This document shows positions 47,901 through 60,840 of a stretch of DNA of 64,000 nt, one piece after another. Both the position numbers and the translations under genes were made by a program. This stretch comes from Ulva prolifera (lineage: Eukaryota; Chlorophyta; Ulvophyceae; Ulvales; Ulvaceae), in contig CM041199.1 of the NCBI GenBank assembly GCA_023078555.1, positions 8,499,315-8,563,314 of the forward strand, given 5' to 3'. Below the pieces are notes generated by a model. The model ran no database searches. It was not told where the DNA came from and saw nothing but the letters and a program-made list of their open reading frames with translations. Within the stretch, counting starts at the first letter, position 1; each line of letters opens with the position of its first letter.

Positions 47901-50900
47901 CAATCCAGGCTCGAGCCCGTCTCCAAGATGGCACCACAATCTCTTGCCCCAATCCAGGCTCGTGCCCAACGTGAAGCTCGTACCCCAATCTCGAGCCCCA
48001 ATCCAGGCTGGAGCCCACCTCCAAGATTGCACCCCATTCTCGAGCCCCAATCCAGGCTCGAGCCCCACTCCAAGATGGCACCCCAATCTCTAGCCCCAAT
48101 CCAGGCTCGTGCCCAACGTGAAGCTCGTACCCCAATCTCGAGCCCCAATCCAGGCTGGAGCCCACCTCCAAGATGGGACCCCATTCTCGAGCCCCAATCC
48201 AGGCTCGAGCCCCACTCCAAGATGGCTCCCAATATCTAGCCCCAATCCAGGCTCGAGCCCCACTCCAATATGGTACCCCAATTTCTAGCCCCAATCCTGG
48301 CTCGTGCCCAACGTGAAGCTCGTACCCCAATCTCGAGCCCCAATCCAGGCTGGAGCCCACCTCCAAGATGACACCCCATTCTCGAGCCCCAATCCAGGCT
48401 CGAGCCCCACTCCAAGATGGTACCCCAATCTCGAGCCCCAATCCAGGCTCGTGCCCAACGTTAAGCTCGTACCCCAATCTCGAGCCCCAGTCCAGGCTGG
48501 AGCCCACCTCCAAGATGGCACCCCATTCACGAGCCCCAATCCAAGCTCGAGCCCGACTCCAAGATGGCACCACAATCTCTAGCCCCAATCCAGGCTCATG
48601 CCCAACGTGAAGCTCGTACCCCAATCTCGAGCCCCAATCCAGGCTGGAGCCCAACTCCAAGATGGCACCCCATTCTCGAGCCCCAATCCAGGCTCGAGCC
48701 CCACTCCAAGATGGTACCCCAATCTCGAGCCCCAATCCAAGCTCGTGCCCAACGTTAAGCTCGTACCCCAATCTCGAGCCCCAGTCCAGGCTCGAGCCTG
48801 TCTCCAAGATGGCACCACAATCTCTTGCCCCAATCCAGGCTCGTGCCCAACGTTAAGCTCGTACCCCAATCTCGAGCCCCAATCCAGGCTGGAGCCCAAC
48901 TCCAAGATGGCACCCCATTCTCGAGCCCCAATCCAGGCTGGAGCCCCACTCCAAGATGGTACCCCAATCTCGAGCCCCAATCCAGGCTCGAGCCCGACTC
49001 CAAGATGGCACCACAATCTCTAGCCCCACTCCAGGCTCGTGCCCAACGTGAAGCTCGTACCCCAATCTCGAGCCCCAATCCAGGCTGGAGCCCAACTCCA
49101 AGATGGCACACCATTCTCGAGCCCCAATCCAGGCTGGAGCCCCACTCCAAGATGGCTCCCAATATCTAGCCCCAATCCAGGCTCGAGCCCCACTCCAAGA
49201 TGGAACCACAATCTCTAGCCCCTATCCAGGCTCATGCCCAACGTGAAGCTCGTACCCCACTCTCGAGCCCCAATCCAGGCTGGAGCCCACCTCCAAGATG
49301 GCACCCCATTCTCGAGCCCCAATCCAGGCTCGAGCCCCACTCCAAGATGGCACCACAATCTCTAGCCCCAATCCAGGCTCATGCCCAACGTGAAGCTCGT
49401 ACCCCAATCTCGAGCCCCAATCCAGGCTGGAGCCTAACTCCAAGATGGCACCCCATTCTCGAGCCCCAATCCAGGCTCGAGCCCCACTCCAAGATGGCAC
49501 CCCGATCTCGAGCCCCAATCCGGGCTCGAGCCCCACTCCAAGATGGCACCCCAATCTCTAGCCCCAATCCAGGCTCGTGCCCAACGTTAAGCTCGTACCC
49601 CAATCTCGAGCCCCAATCCAGGCTGGAGCCCAACTCCAAGATGGCACCCCATTCTCGAGCCCCAATCCAGGCTGGAGCCCCACTCCAAGATGGTACCCCA
49701 ATCTCGAGCCCCAATCCAGGCTCGAGCCCGACTCCAAGATGGCACCACAATCTCTAGCCCCACTCCAGGCTCGTGCCCAACGTGAAGCTCGTACCCCAAT
49801 CTCGAGCCCCAATCCAGGCTGGAGCCCAACTCCAAGATGGCACCCCATTCTCGAGCCCCAATCCAGGCTCGAGCCCCACTCCAAGATGGTACCCCAATCT
49901 CGAGCCTCAATCCAGGCTCGAGCCCGTCTCCAAGATGGCACCACAATCTCTTGCCCCAATCCAGGCTCGTGCCCAACGTGAAGCTCGTACCCCAATCTCG
50001 AGCCCCAATCCAGGCTGGAGCCCACCTCCAAGATTGCACCCCATTCTCGAGCCCCAATCCAGGCTCGAGCCCCACTCCAAGATGGCACCCCAATCTCTAG
50101 CCCCAATCCAGGCTCGTGCCCAACGTGAAGCTCGTACCCCAATCTCGAGCCCCAATCCAGGCTGGAGCCCACCTCCAAGATGGGACCCCATTCTCGAGCC
50201 CCAATCCAGGCTCGAGCCCCACTCCAAGATGGCTCCCAATATCTAGCCCCAATCCAGGCTCGAGCCCCACTCCAATATGGTACCCCAATTTCTAGCCCCA
50301 ATCCTGGCTCGTGCCCAACGTGAAGCTCGTACCCCAATCTCGAGCCCCAATCCAGGATGGAGCCCACCTCCAAGATGGCACCCCATTCTCGAGCCCCAAT
50401 CCAGGCTCGAGCCCCACTCCAAGATGGTACCCCAATCTCGATCCCCAATCCAGGCTCGTGCCCAACGTTAAGCTCGTACCCCAATCTCGAGCCCCAGTCC
50501 AGGCTGGAGCCCACCTCCAAGATGGCACCCCATTCACGAGCCCCAATCCAAGCTCGAGCCCGACTCCAAGATGGCACCACAATCTCTAGCCCCAATCCAG
50601 GCTCATGCCCAACGTGAAGCTCGTACCCCAATCTCGAGCCCCAATCCAGGCTGGAGCCCAACTCCAAGATGGCACCCCATTCTCGAGCCCCAATCCAGGC
50701 TCGAGCCCCACTCCAAGATGGTACCCCAATCTCGAGCCCCAATCCAAGCTCGAGCCCGACTCCAAGATGGCACCACAATCTCTAGCCCCAATCCAGGCTC
50801 GTGCCCAACGTGAAGCTCGTACCCCAATCTCGAGCCCCAATCCAGGCTGGAGCCCACCTCCAAGATGACACCCCATTCTCGAGCCCCAATCCAGGCTCGA

Positions 50901-53900
50901 GCCCCACTCCAAGATGGCACCACAATCTCTAGCCCCAATCTAGGCTCGTGCCCAACGTGAAGCTCGTACCCCAATCTCGAGCCCCAATCCAGGCTGGAGC
51001 CCAACTCCAAGATGGCACCCCATTCTCGAGCCCCAATCCAGGCTCGAGCCCCACTCCAAGATGGTACCCCAATCTCGAGCCTCAATCCAGGCTCATGCCC
51101 AACGTGAAGCTCGTACCCCAATTTCGAGCCCCAATCCAGGCTGGAGCCCAAATCCAAGATGGCACCCCGATCTCGAGCCCCAATCCAGGCTCGAGCCCCA
51201 CTCCAAGATGGCACCCCAATCTCTAGCCCCAATCCAGGCTCGTGCCCAACGTTAAGCTCGTACCCCAATCTCGAGCCCCAGTCCAGGCTGGAGCCCAACT
51301 CCAAGATGGCACCCCATTCTCGAGCCCCAATCCAGGCTCGAGCCCCACTCCAAGATGGTACCCCAATCTCGAGCCCCAATCCAAGCTCGAGCCCGACTCC
51401 AAGATGGCACCACAATCTCTAGCCCCAATCCAGGCTCGTGCCCAACGTGAAGCTCGTACCCCAATCTCGAGCCCCAATCCAGGCTGGAGCCCACCTCCAA
51501 GATGACACCCCATTCTCGAGCCCCAATCCAGGCTCGAGCCCCACTCCAAGATGGCACCACAATCTCTAGCCCCAATCTAGGCTCGTGCCCAACGTGAAGC
51601 TCGTACCCCAATCTCGAGCCCCAATCCAGGCTGGAGCCCAACTCCAAGATGGCACCCCATTCTCGAGCCCCAATCCAGGCTCGAGCCCCACTCCAAGATG
51701 GTACCCCAATCTCGAGCCTCAATCCAGGCTCGAGCCCGTCTCCAAGATGGCACCACAATCTCTTGCCCCAATCCAGGCTCGTGCCCAACGTGAAGCTCGT
51801 ACCCCAATCTCGAGCCCCAATCCAGGCTGGAGCCCACCTCCAAGATTGCACCCCATTCTCGAGCCCCAATCCAGGCTCGAGCCCCACTCCAAGATGGCAC
51901 CCCAATCTCTAGCCCCAATCCAGGCTCGTGCCCAACGTGAAGCTCGTACCCCAATCTCGAGCCCCAATCCAAGCTGGAGCCCAACTCCAAGATGGCACCC
52001 CATTCTCGAGCCCCAATCCGGGCTCGAGCCCCACTCCAAGATGGTACCCCAATCTCGAGCCCCAATCCAAGCTCGAGCCCGACTCCAAGATGGCACCACA
52101 ATCTCTAGCCCCAATCCAGGCTCGTGCCCAACGTGAAGCTCGTACCCCAATCTCGAGCCCCAATCCAGGCTGGAGCCCACCTCCAAGATGACACCCCATT
52201 CTCGAGCGCCAATCCAGGCTCGAGCCCCACTCCAAGATGGCACCACAATCTCTAGCCCCAATCTAGGCTCGTGCCCAACGTGAAGCTCGTACCCCAATCT
52301 CGAGCCCCAATCCAGGCTGGAGCCCAACTCCAAGATGGCACCCCATTCTCGAGCCCCAATCCAGGCTCGAGCCCCACTCCAAGATGGCACCACAATCTCT
52401 AGCCCCAATCCAGGCTCATGCCCAACGTTAAGCTCGTACCCCAATCTCGAGCCCCAATCCAGGCTGGAGCCCAACTCCAAGATGGCACCCCATTCTCGAG
52501 CCCCAATCCAGGCTGGAGCCCCACTCCAAGATGGTACCCCAATCTCGAGCCCCAATCCAGGCTCGAGCCCGACTCCAAGATGGCACCACAATCTCTAGCC
52601 CCACTCCAGGCTCGTGCCCAACGTGAAGCTCGTACCCCAATCTCGAGCCCCAATCCAGGCTGGAGCCCAACTCCAAGATGGCACACCATTCTCGAGCCCC
52701 AATCCAGGCTGGAGCCCCACTCCAAGATGGCTCCCAATATCTAGCCCCAATCCAGGCTCGAGCCCCACTCCAAGATGGAACCACAATCTCTAGCCCCTAT
52801 CCAGGCTCATGCCCAACGTGAAGCTCGTACCCCACTCTCGAGCCCCAATCCAGGCTGGAGCCCACCTCCAAGATGGCACCCCATTCTCGAGCCCCAATCC
52901 AGGCTCGAGCCCCACTCCAAGATGGCACCACAATCTCTAGCCCCAATCCAGGCTCATGCCCAACGTGAAGCTCGTACCCCAATCTCGAGCCCCAATCCAG
53001 GCTGGAGCCTAACTCCAAGATGGCACCCCATTCTCGAGCCCCAATCCAGGCTCGAGCCCCACTCCAAGATGGCACCCCGATCTCGAGCCCCAATCCGGGC
53101 TCGAGCCCCACTCCAAGATGGCACCCCAATCTCTAGCCCCAATCCAGGCTCGTGCCCAACGTTAAGCTCGTACCCCAATCTCGAGCCCCAATCCAGGCTG
53201 GAGCCCAACTCCAAGATGGCACCCCATTCTCGAGCCCCAATCCAGGCTGGAGCCCCACTCCAAGATGGTACCCCAATCTCGAGCCCCAATCCAGGCTCGA
53301 GCCCGACTCCAAGATGGCACCACAATCTCTAGCCCCACTCCAGGCTCGTGCCCAACGTGAAGCTCGTACCCCAATCTCGAGCCCCAATCCAGGCTGGAGC
53401 CCACCTCCAAGATGGCACCCCATTCTCGAGCCCCAATCCAGGCTCGAGCCCCACTCCAAGATGGCACCCCGATCTCGAGCCCCAATCCGGGCTCGAGCCC
53501 CACTCCAAGATGGCACCCCAATCTCTAGCCCCAATCCAGGCTCGTGCCCAACGTTAAGCTCGTACCCCAATCTCGAGCCCCAATCCAGGCTGGAACCCAC
53601 CTCCAAGATGGCACCCCATTCTCGAGCCCCAATCCAGGCTCGAGCCCACTCCAAGATGGAACCACAATCTCTAGCCCCTATCCAGGCTCATGCCCAACGT
53701 GAAGCTCGTACCCCAATCTCGAGCCCCAATCCAGGCTGGAGCCCACCTCCAAGATGGCACCCCATTCTCGGGCCCCAATCCAGGCTCGAGCCCCACTCCA
53801 AGATGGCACCCCAATCTCTAGCCCCAATCCAGGCTCGTGCCCAACGTTAAGCTCGTACCCCAATCTCGAGCCCCAGTCCAGGCTGGAGCCCACCTCCAAG

Positions 53901-56900
53901 ATGGCACCCCATTCACGAGCCCCAATCCAAGCTCGAGCCCGACTCCAAGATGGCACCACCATCTCTAGCCCCAATCCAGGCTCATGCCCAACGTGAAGCT
54001 CGTACCCCAATCTCGAGCCCCAATCCAGGCTGGAGCCCAAATCCAAGATGGCACCCCGATCTCGAGCCCCAATCCAGGCTGGAGCCCAACTCCAAGATGG
54101 CACCCCATTCTCGAGCCCCAATCCAGGCTCAAGCCCCACTCCAAGATGGCACCACAATCTCTAGCCCCAATCCAGGCTCATGCCCAACGTGAAGCTCGTA
54201 CCCCAATCTCGAGCCCCAATCCAGGCTGGAGCCTAACTCCAAGATGGCACCCATTCTCGAGCCCCAATCCGGGCTCGAGCCCCACTCCAAGATGGCACCC
54301 CAATCTCTAGCCCCAATCCAGGCTCGTGCCCAACGTTAAGCTCGTACCCCAATCTCGAGCCCCAATCCAGGCTGGAGCCCAACTCCAAGATGGCACCCCA
54401 TTCTCGAGCCCCAATCCAGGCTGGAGCCCCACTCCAAGATGGTACCCCAATCTCGAGCCCCAATCCAGGCTCGAGCCCGACTCCAAGATGGCACCACAAT
54501 CTCTAGCCCCACTCCAGGCTCGTGCCCAACGTGAAGCTCGTACCCCAGTCTCGAGCCCCAATCCAGGCTGGAGCCCACCTCCAAGATGGGACCCCATTCT
54601 CGAGCCCCAATCCGGGCTCGAGCCCCACTCCAAGATGGCACCCCAATCTCTAGCCCCAATCCAGGCTCGTGCCCAACGTTAAGCTCGTACCCCAATCTCG
54701 AGCCCCAATCCAGGCTGGAGCCCACCTCCAAGATGACACCCCATTCTCGAGCCCCAATCCAGGCTCGAGCCCCACTCCAAGATGGCACCCCGATCTCGAG
54801 CCCCAATCCGGGCTCGAGCCCCACTCCAAGATGGCACCCCAATCTCTAGCCCCAATCCAGGCTCGTGCCCAACGTTAAGCTCGTACCCCAATCTCGAGCC
54901 CCAATCCAGGCTGGAACCCACCTCCAAGATGGCACCCCATTCTCGAGCCCCAATCCAGGCTCGAGCCCACTCCAAGATGGAACCACAATCTCTAGCCCCT
55001 ATCCAGGCTCATGCCCAACGTGAAGCTCGTACCCCAATCTCGAGCCCCAATCCAGGCTGGAGCCCACCTCAAAGATGGCACCCCATTCTCGGGCCCCAAT
55101 CCAGGCTCGAGCCCCACTCCAAGATGGCACCCCAATCTCTAGCCCCAATCCAGGCTCGTGCCCAACGTTAAGCTCGTACCCCAATCTCGAGCCCCAATCC
55201 AGGCTGGAGCCCCACTCCAAGATGGTACCCCAATCTCGAGCCCCAATCCAGGCTCGAGCCCGACTCCAAGATGGCACCACAATCTCTAGCCCCACTCCAG
55301 GCTCGTGCCCAACGTGAAGCTCGTACCCCAATCTCGAGCCCCAATCCAGGCTGGAGCCCAACTCCAAGATGGCACCCCATTCTCGAGCCCCAATCCAGGC
55401 TCGAGCCCCACTCCAAGATGGTACCCCAATCTCGAGCCTCAATCCAGGCTCGAGCCCGTCTCCAAGATGGCACCACAATCTCTTGCCCCAATCCAGGCTC
55501 GTGCCCAACGTGAAGCTCGTACCCCAATCTCGAGCCCCAATCCAGGCTGGAGCCCACCTCCAAGATTGCACCCCATTCTCGAGCCCCAATCCAGGCTCGA
55601 GCCCCACTCCAAGATGGCACCCCAATCTCTAGCCCCAATCCAGGCTCGTGCCCAACGTGAAGCTCGTACCCCAATCTCGAGCCCCAATCCAGGCTGGAGC
55701 CCACCTCCAAGATGGGACCCCATTCTCGAGCCCCAATCCAGGCTCGAGCCCCACTCCAAGATGGCTCCCAATATCTAGCCCCAATCCAGGCTCGAGCCCC
55801 ACTCCAATATGGTACCCCAATTTCTAGCCCCAATCCTGGCTCGTGCCCAACGTGAAGCTCGTACCCCAATCTCGAGCCCCAATCCAGGATGGAGCCCACC
55901 TCCAAGATGGCACCCCATTCTCGAGCCCCAATCCAGGCTCGAGCCCCACTCCAAGATGGTACCCCAATCTCGATCCCCAATCCAGGCTCGTGCCCAACGT
56001 TAAGCTCGTACCCCAATCTCGAGCCCCAGTCCAGGCTGGAGCCCACCTCCAAGATGGCACCCCATTCACGAGCCCCAATCCAAGCTCGAGCCCGACTCCA
56101 AGATGGCACCACAATCTCTAGCCCCAATCCAGGCTCATGCCCAACGTGAAGCTCGTACCCCAATCTCGAGCCCCAATCCAGGCTGGAGCCCAACTCCAAG
56201 ATGGCACCCCATTCTCGAGCCCCAATCCAGGCTCGAGCCCCACTCCAAGATGGTACCCCAATCTCGAGCCCCAATCCAAGCTCGAGCCCGACTCCAAGAT
56301 GGCACCACAATCTCTAGCCCCAATCCAGGCTCGTGCCCAACGTGAAGCTCGTACCCCAATCTCGAGCCCCAATCCAGGCTGGAGCCCACCTCCAAGATGA
56401 CACCCCATTCTCGAGCCCCAATCCAGGCTCGAGCCCCACTCCAAGATGGCACCACAATCTCTAGCCCCAATCTAGGCTCGTGCCCAACGTGAAGCTCGTA
56501 CCCCAATCTCGAGCCCCAATCCAGGCTGGAGCCCAACTCCAAGATGGCACCCCATTCTCGAGCCCCAATCCAGGCTCGAGCCCCACTCCAAGATGGTACC
56601 CCAATCTCGAGCCTCAATCCAGGCTCATGCCCAACGTGAAGCTCGTACCCCAATTTCGAGCCCCAATCCAGGCTGGAGCCCAAATCCAAGATGGCACCCC
56701 GATCTCGAGCCCCAATCCAGGCTCGAGCCCCACTCCAAGATGGCACCCCAATCTCTAGCCCCAATCCAGGCTCGTGCCCAACGTTAAGCTCGTACCCCAA
56801 TCTCGAGCCCCAGTCCAGGCTGGAGCCCAACTCCAAGATGGCACCCCATTCTCGAGCCCCAATCCAGGCTCGAGCCCCACTCCAAGATGGTACCCCAATC

Positions 56901-57879
56901 TCGAGCCCCAATCCAAGCTCGAGCCCGACTCCAAGATGGCACCACAATCTCTAGCCCCAATCCAGGCTCGTGCCCAACGTGAAGCTCGTACCCCAATCTC
57001 GAGCCCCAATCCAGGCTGGAGCCCACCTCCAAGATGACACCCCATTCTCGAGCCCCAATCCAGGCTCGAGCCCCACTCCAAGATGGCACCACAATCTCGA
57101 GCCTCAATCCAGGCTCGAGCCCGTCTCCAAGATGGCACCACAATCTCTTGCCCCAATCCAGGCTCGTGCCCAACGTGAAGCTCGTACCCCAATCTCGAGC
57201 CCCAATCCAGGCTGGAGCCCACCTCCAAGATTGCACCCCAATCTCGAGCCCCAATCCAAGCTCGAGCCCGACTCCATGATGGCACCACAATCTCTAGCCC
57301 CAATCCAGGCTCGTGCCCAACGTGAAGCTCGTACCCCAATCTCGAGCCCCAATCCAGGCTGGAGCCCACCTCCAAGATGGCACCCCATTCTCGAGCCCCA
57401 ATCCAGGCTGGAGCCCCACTCCAAGATGGCACCACAATCTCTAGCCCCAATCCAGGCTCGTGCCCAACGTGAAGCTCGTACCCCAATCTCGAGCCCCAAT
57501 CCAGGCTGGAGCCCACCTCCAAGATGGGACCCCATTCTCGAGCCCCAATCCAGGCTCGAGCCCCACTCCAAGATGGCTCCCAATATCTAGCCCCAATCCA
57601 GGCTCGAGCCCCACTCCAATATGGTACCCCAATTTCTAGCCCCAATCCTGGCTCGTGCCCAACGTGAAGCTCGTACCCCAATCTCGAGCCCCAATCCAGG
57701 ATGGAGCCCACCTCCAAGATGGCACCCCATTCTCGAGCCCCAATCCAGGCTCGAGCCCCACTCCAAGATGGTACCCCAATCTCGATCCCCAATCCAGGCT
57801 CGTGCCCAACGTTAAGCTCGCACCCCATTCTCGAGCCCCAATCCAGGCTCGAGCCCCACTCCAAGATGGCACCCCAATC

Positions 57880-60840
57880 TCTAGCCCCAATCCAGGCTCG
57901 TGCCCAACGTGAAGCTCGTACCCCAATCTCGAGCCCCAATCCAAGCTGGAGCCCAACTCCAAGATGGCACCCCATTCTCGAGCCCCAATCCGGGCTCGAG
58001 CCCCACTCCAAGATGGTACCCCAATCTCGAGCCCCAATCCAAGCTCGAGCCCGACTCCAAGATGGCACCACAATCTCTAGCCCCAATCCAGGCTCGTGCC
58101 CAACGTGAAGCTCGTACCCCAATCTCGAGCCCCAATCCAGGCTGGAGCCCACCTCCAAGATGACACCCCATTCTCGAGCGCCAATCCAGGCTCGAGCCCC
58201 ACTCCAAGATGGCACCACAATCTCTAGCCCCAATCTAGGCTCGTGCCCAACGTGAAGCTCGTACCCCAATCTCGAGCCCCAATCCAGGCTGGAGCCCAAC
58301 TCCAAGATGGCACCCCATTCTCGAGCCCCAATCCAGGCTCGAGCCCCACTCCAAGATGGCACCACAATCTCGAGCCTCAATCCAGGCTCGAGCCCGTCTC
58401 CAAGATGGCACCACAATCTCTTGCCCCAATCCAGGCTCGTGCCCAACGTGAAGCTCGTACCCCAATCTCGAGCCCCAATCCAGGCTCGAGCCCCACTCCA
58501 AGATGGCACCACAATCTCGAGCCTCAATCCAGGCTCGAGCCCGTCTCCAAGATGGCACCACAATCTCTTGCCCCAATCCAGGCTCGTGCCCAACGTGAAG
58601 CTCGTACCCCAATCTCGAGCCCCAATCCAGGCTGGAGCCCACCTCCAAGATTGCACCCCAATCTCGAGCCCCAATCCAAGCTCGAGCCCGACTCCATGAT
58701 GGCACCACAATCTCTAGCCCCAATCCAGGCTCGTGCCCAACGTGAAGCTCGTACCCCAATCTCGAGCCCCAATCCAGGCTGGAGCCCACCTCCAAGATGG
58801 CACCCCATTCTCGAGCCCCAATCCAGGCTCGAGCCCCACTCCAAGATGGCACCACAATCTCTAGCCCCAATCTAGGCTCGTGCCCAACGTGAAGCTCGTA
58901 CCCCAATCTCGAGCCCCAATCCAGGCTGGAGCCCAACTCCAAGATGGCACCCCATTCTCGAGCCCCAATCCAGGCTCGAGCCCCACTCCAAGATGGTACC
59001 CCAATCTCGAGCCCCAATCCAAGCTCGAGCCCGAATCCAAGATGGCACCACAATCTCTAGCCCCAATCCAGGCTCGTGCCCAACGTGAAGCTCGTACCCC
59101 AATCTCGAGCCCCAATCCAGGCTGGAGCCCACCTCCAAGATGACACCCCATTCTCGAGCGCCAATCCAGGCTCGAGCCCCACTCCAAGATGGCACCACAA
59201 TCTCTAGCCCCAATCTAGGCTCGTGCCCAACGTGAAGCTCGTACCCCAATCTCGAGCCCCAATCCAGGCTGGAGCCCAACTCCAAGATGGCACCCCATTC
59301 TCGAGCCCCAATCCAGGCTCGAGCCCCACTCCAAGATGGCACCACAATCTCGAGCCTCAATCCAGGCTCGAGCCCGTCTCCAAGATGGCACCACAATCTC
59401 TTGCCCCAATCCAGGCTCGTGCCCAACGTGAAGCTCGTACCCCAATCTCGAGCCCCAATCCAGGCTCGAGCCCCACTCCAAGATGGCACCACAATCTCGA
59501 GCCTCAATCCAGGCTCGAGCCCGTCTCCAAGATGGCACCACAATCTCTTGCCCCAATCCAGGCTCGTGCCCAACGTGAAGCTCGTACCCCATTCTCGAGC
59601 CCCAATCCAGGCTCGAGCCCCACTCCAAGATGGTACCCCAATCTCGAGCCCCAATCCAAGCTCGAGCCCGACTCCAAGATGGCACCACAATCTCTAGCCC
59701 CAATCCAGGCTCGTGCCCAACGTGAAGCTCGTACCCCAATCTCGAGCCCCAATCCAGGCTGGAGCCCACCTCCAAGATGGCACCCCGATCTCGAGCCCCA
59801 ATCCAGGCTGGAGCCCAACTCCAAGATGGCACCACAATCTCTAGCCCCAATCTAGGCTCGTGCCCAACGTGAAGCTCGTACCCCAATCTCGAGCCCCAAT
59901 CCAAGCTGGAGCCCAACTCCAAGATGGCACCCCATTCTCGAGCCCCAATCCAGGCTCGAGCCCCACTCCAAGATGGTACCCCAATCTCGAGCCCCAATCC
60001 AAGCTCGAGCCCGACTCCAAGATGGCACCACAATCTCTAGCCCCAATCCAGGCTCGTGCCCAACGTGAAGCTCGTACCCCAATCTCGAGCCCCAATCCAG
60101 GCTGGAGCCCACCTCCAAGATGACACCCCATTCTCGAGCGCCAATCCAGGCTCGAGCCCCACTCCAAGATGGCACCACAATCTCTAGCCCCAATCTAGGC
60201 TCGTGCCCAACGTGAAGCTCGTACCCCAATCTCGAGCCCCAATCCAGGCTGGAGCCCAACTCCAAGATGGCACCCCATTCTCGAGCCCCAATCCAGGCTC
60301 GAGCCCCACTCCAAGATGGCACCACAATCTCGAGCCTCAATCCAGGCTCGAGCCCGTCTCCAAGATGGCACCACAATCTCTTGCCCCAATCCAGGCTCGT
60401 GCCCAACGTGAAGCTCGTACCCCAATCTCGAGCCCCAATCCAGGCTCGAGCCCCACTCCAAGATGGCACCACAATCTCGAGCCTCAATCCAGGCTCGAGC
60501 CCGTCTCCAAGATGGCACCACAATCTCTTGCCCCAATCCAGGCTCGTGCCCAACGTGAAGCTCGTACCCCAATCTCGAGCCCCAATCCAGGCTGGAGCCC
60601 ACCTCCAAGATTGCACCCCAATCTCGAGCCCCAATCCAAGCTCGAGCCCGACTCCATGATGGCACCACAATCTCTAGCCCCAATCCAGGCTCGTGCCCAA
60701 CGTGAAGCTCGTACCCCAATCTCGAGCCCCAATCCAGGCTGGAGCCCACCTCCAAGATGGCACCCCATTCTCGAGCCCCAATCCAGGCTCGAGCCCCACT
60801 CCAAGATGGCACCACAATCTCTAGCCCCAATCTAGGCTCG
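57880..60840 (+). repeat. 980-bp (20-monomer) higher-order repeat, three copies
   Basis: Copies are offset by exactly 980 bp, starting near 57880, 58860 and 59840. Markers include TTCTCGAGCGCCAATCC (about 58170, 59150 and 60130) and the double GCACCACAATCTCGAGCCTC motif at about 58360 and 58507, 59340 and 59487, and 60320 and 60467. The middle copy differs in its last third (CCCCATTCTCGAGCC at about 59590), where copies one and three share the ACTCCATGATGGCACC variant (about 58690 and 60650). This is the most regular higher-order array in the window. Confidence 0.85.
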
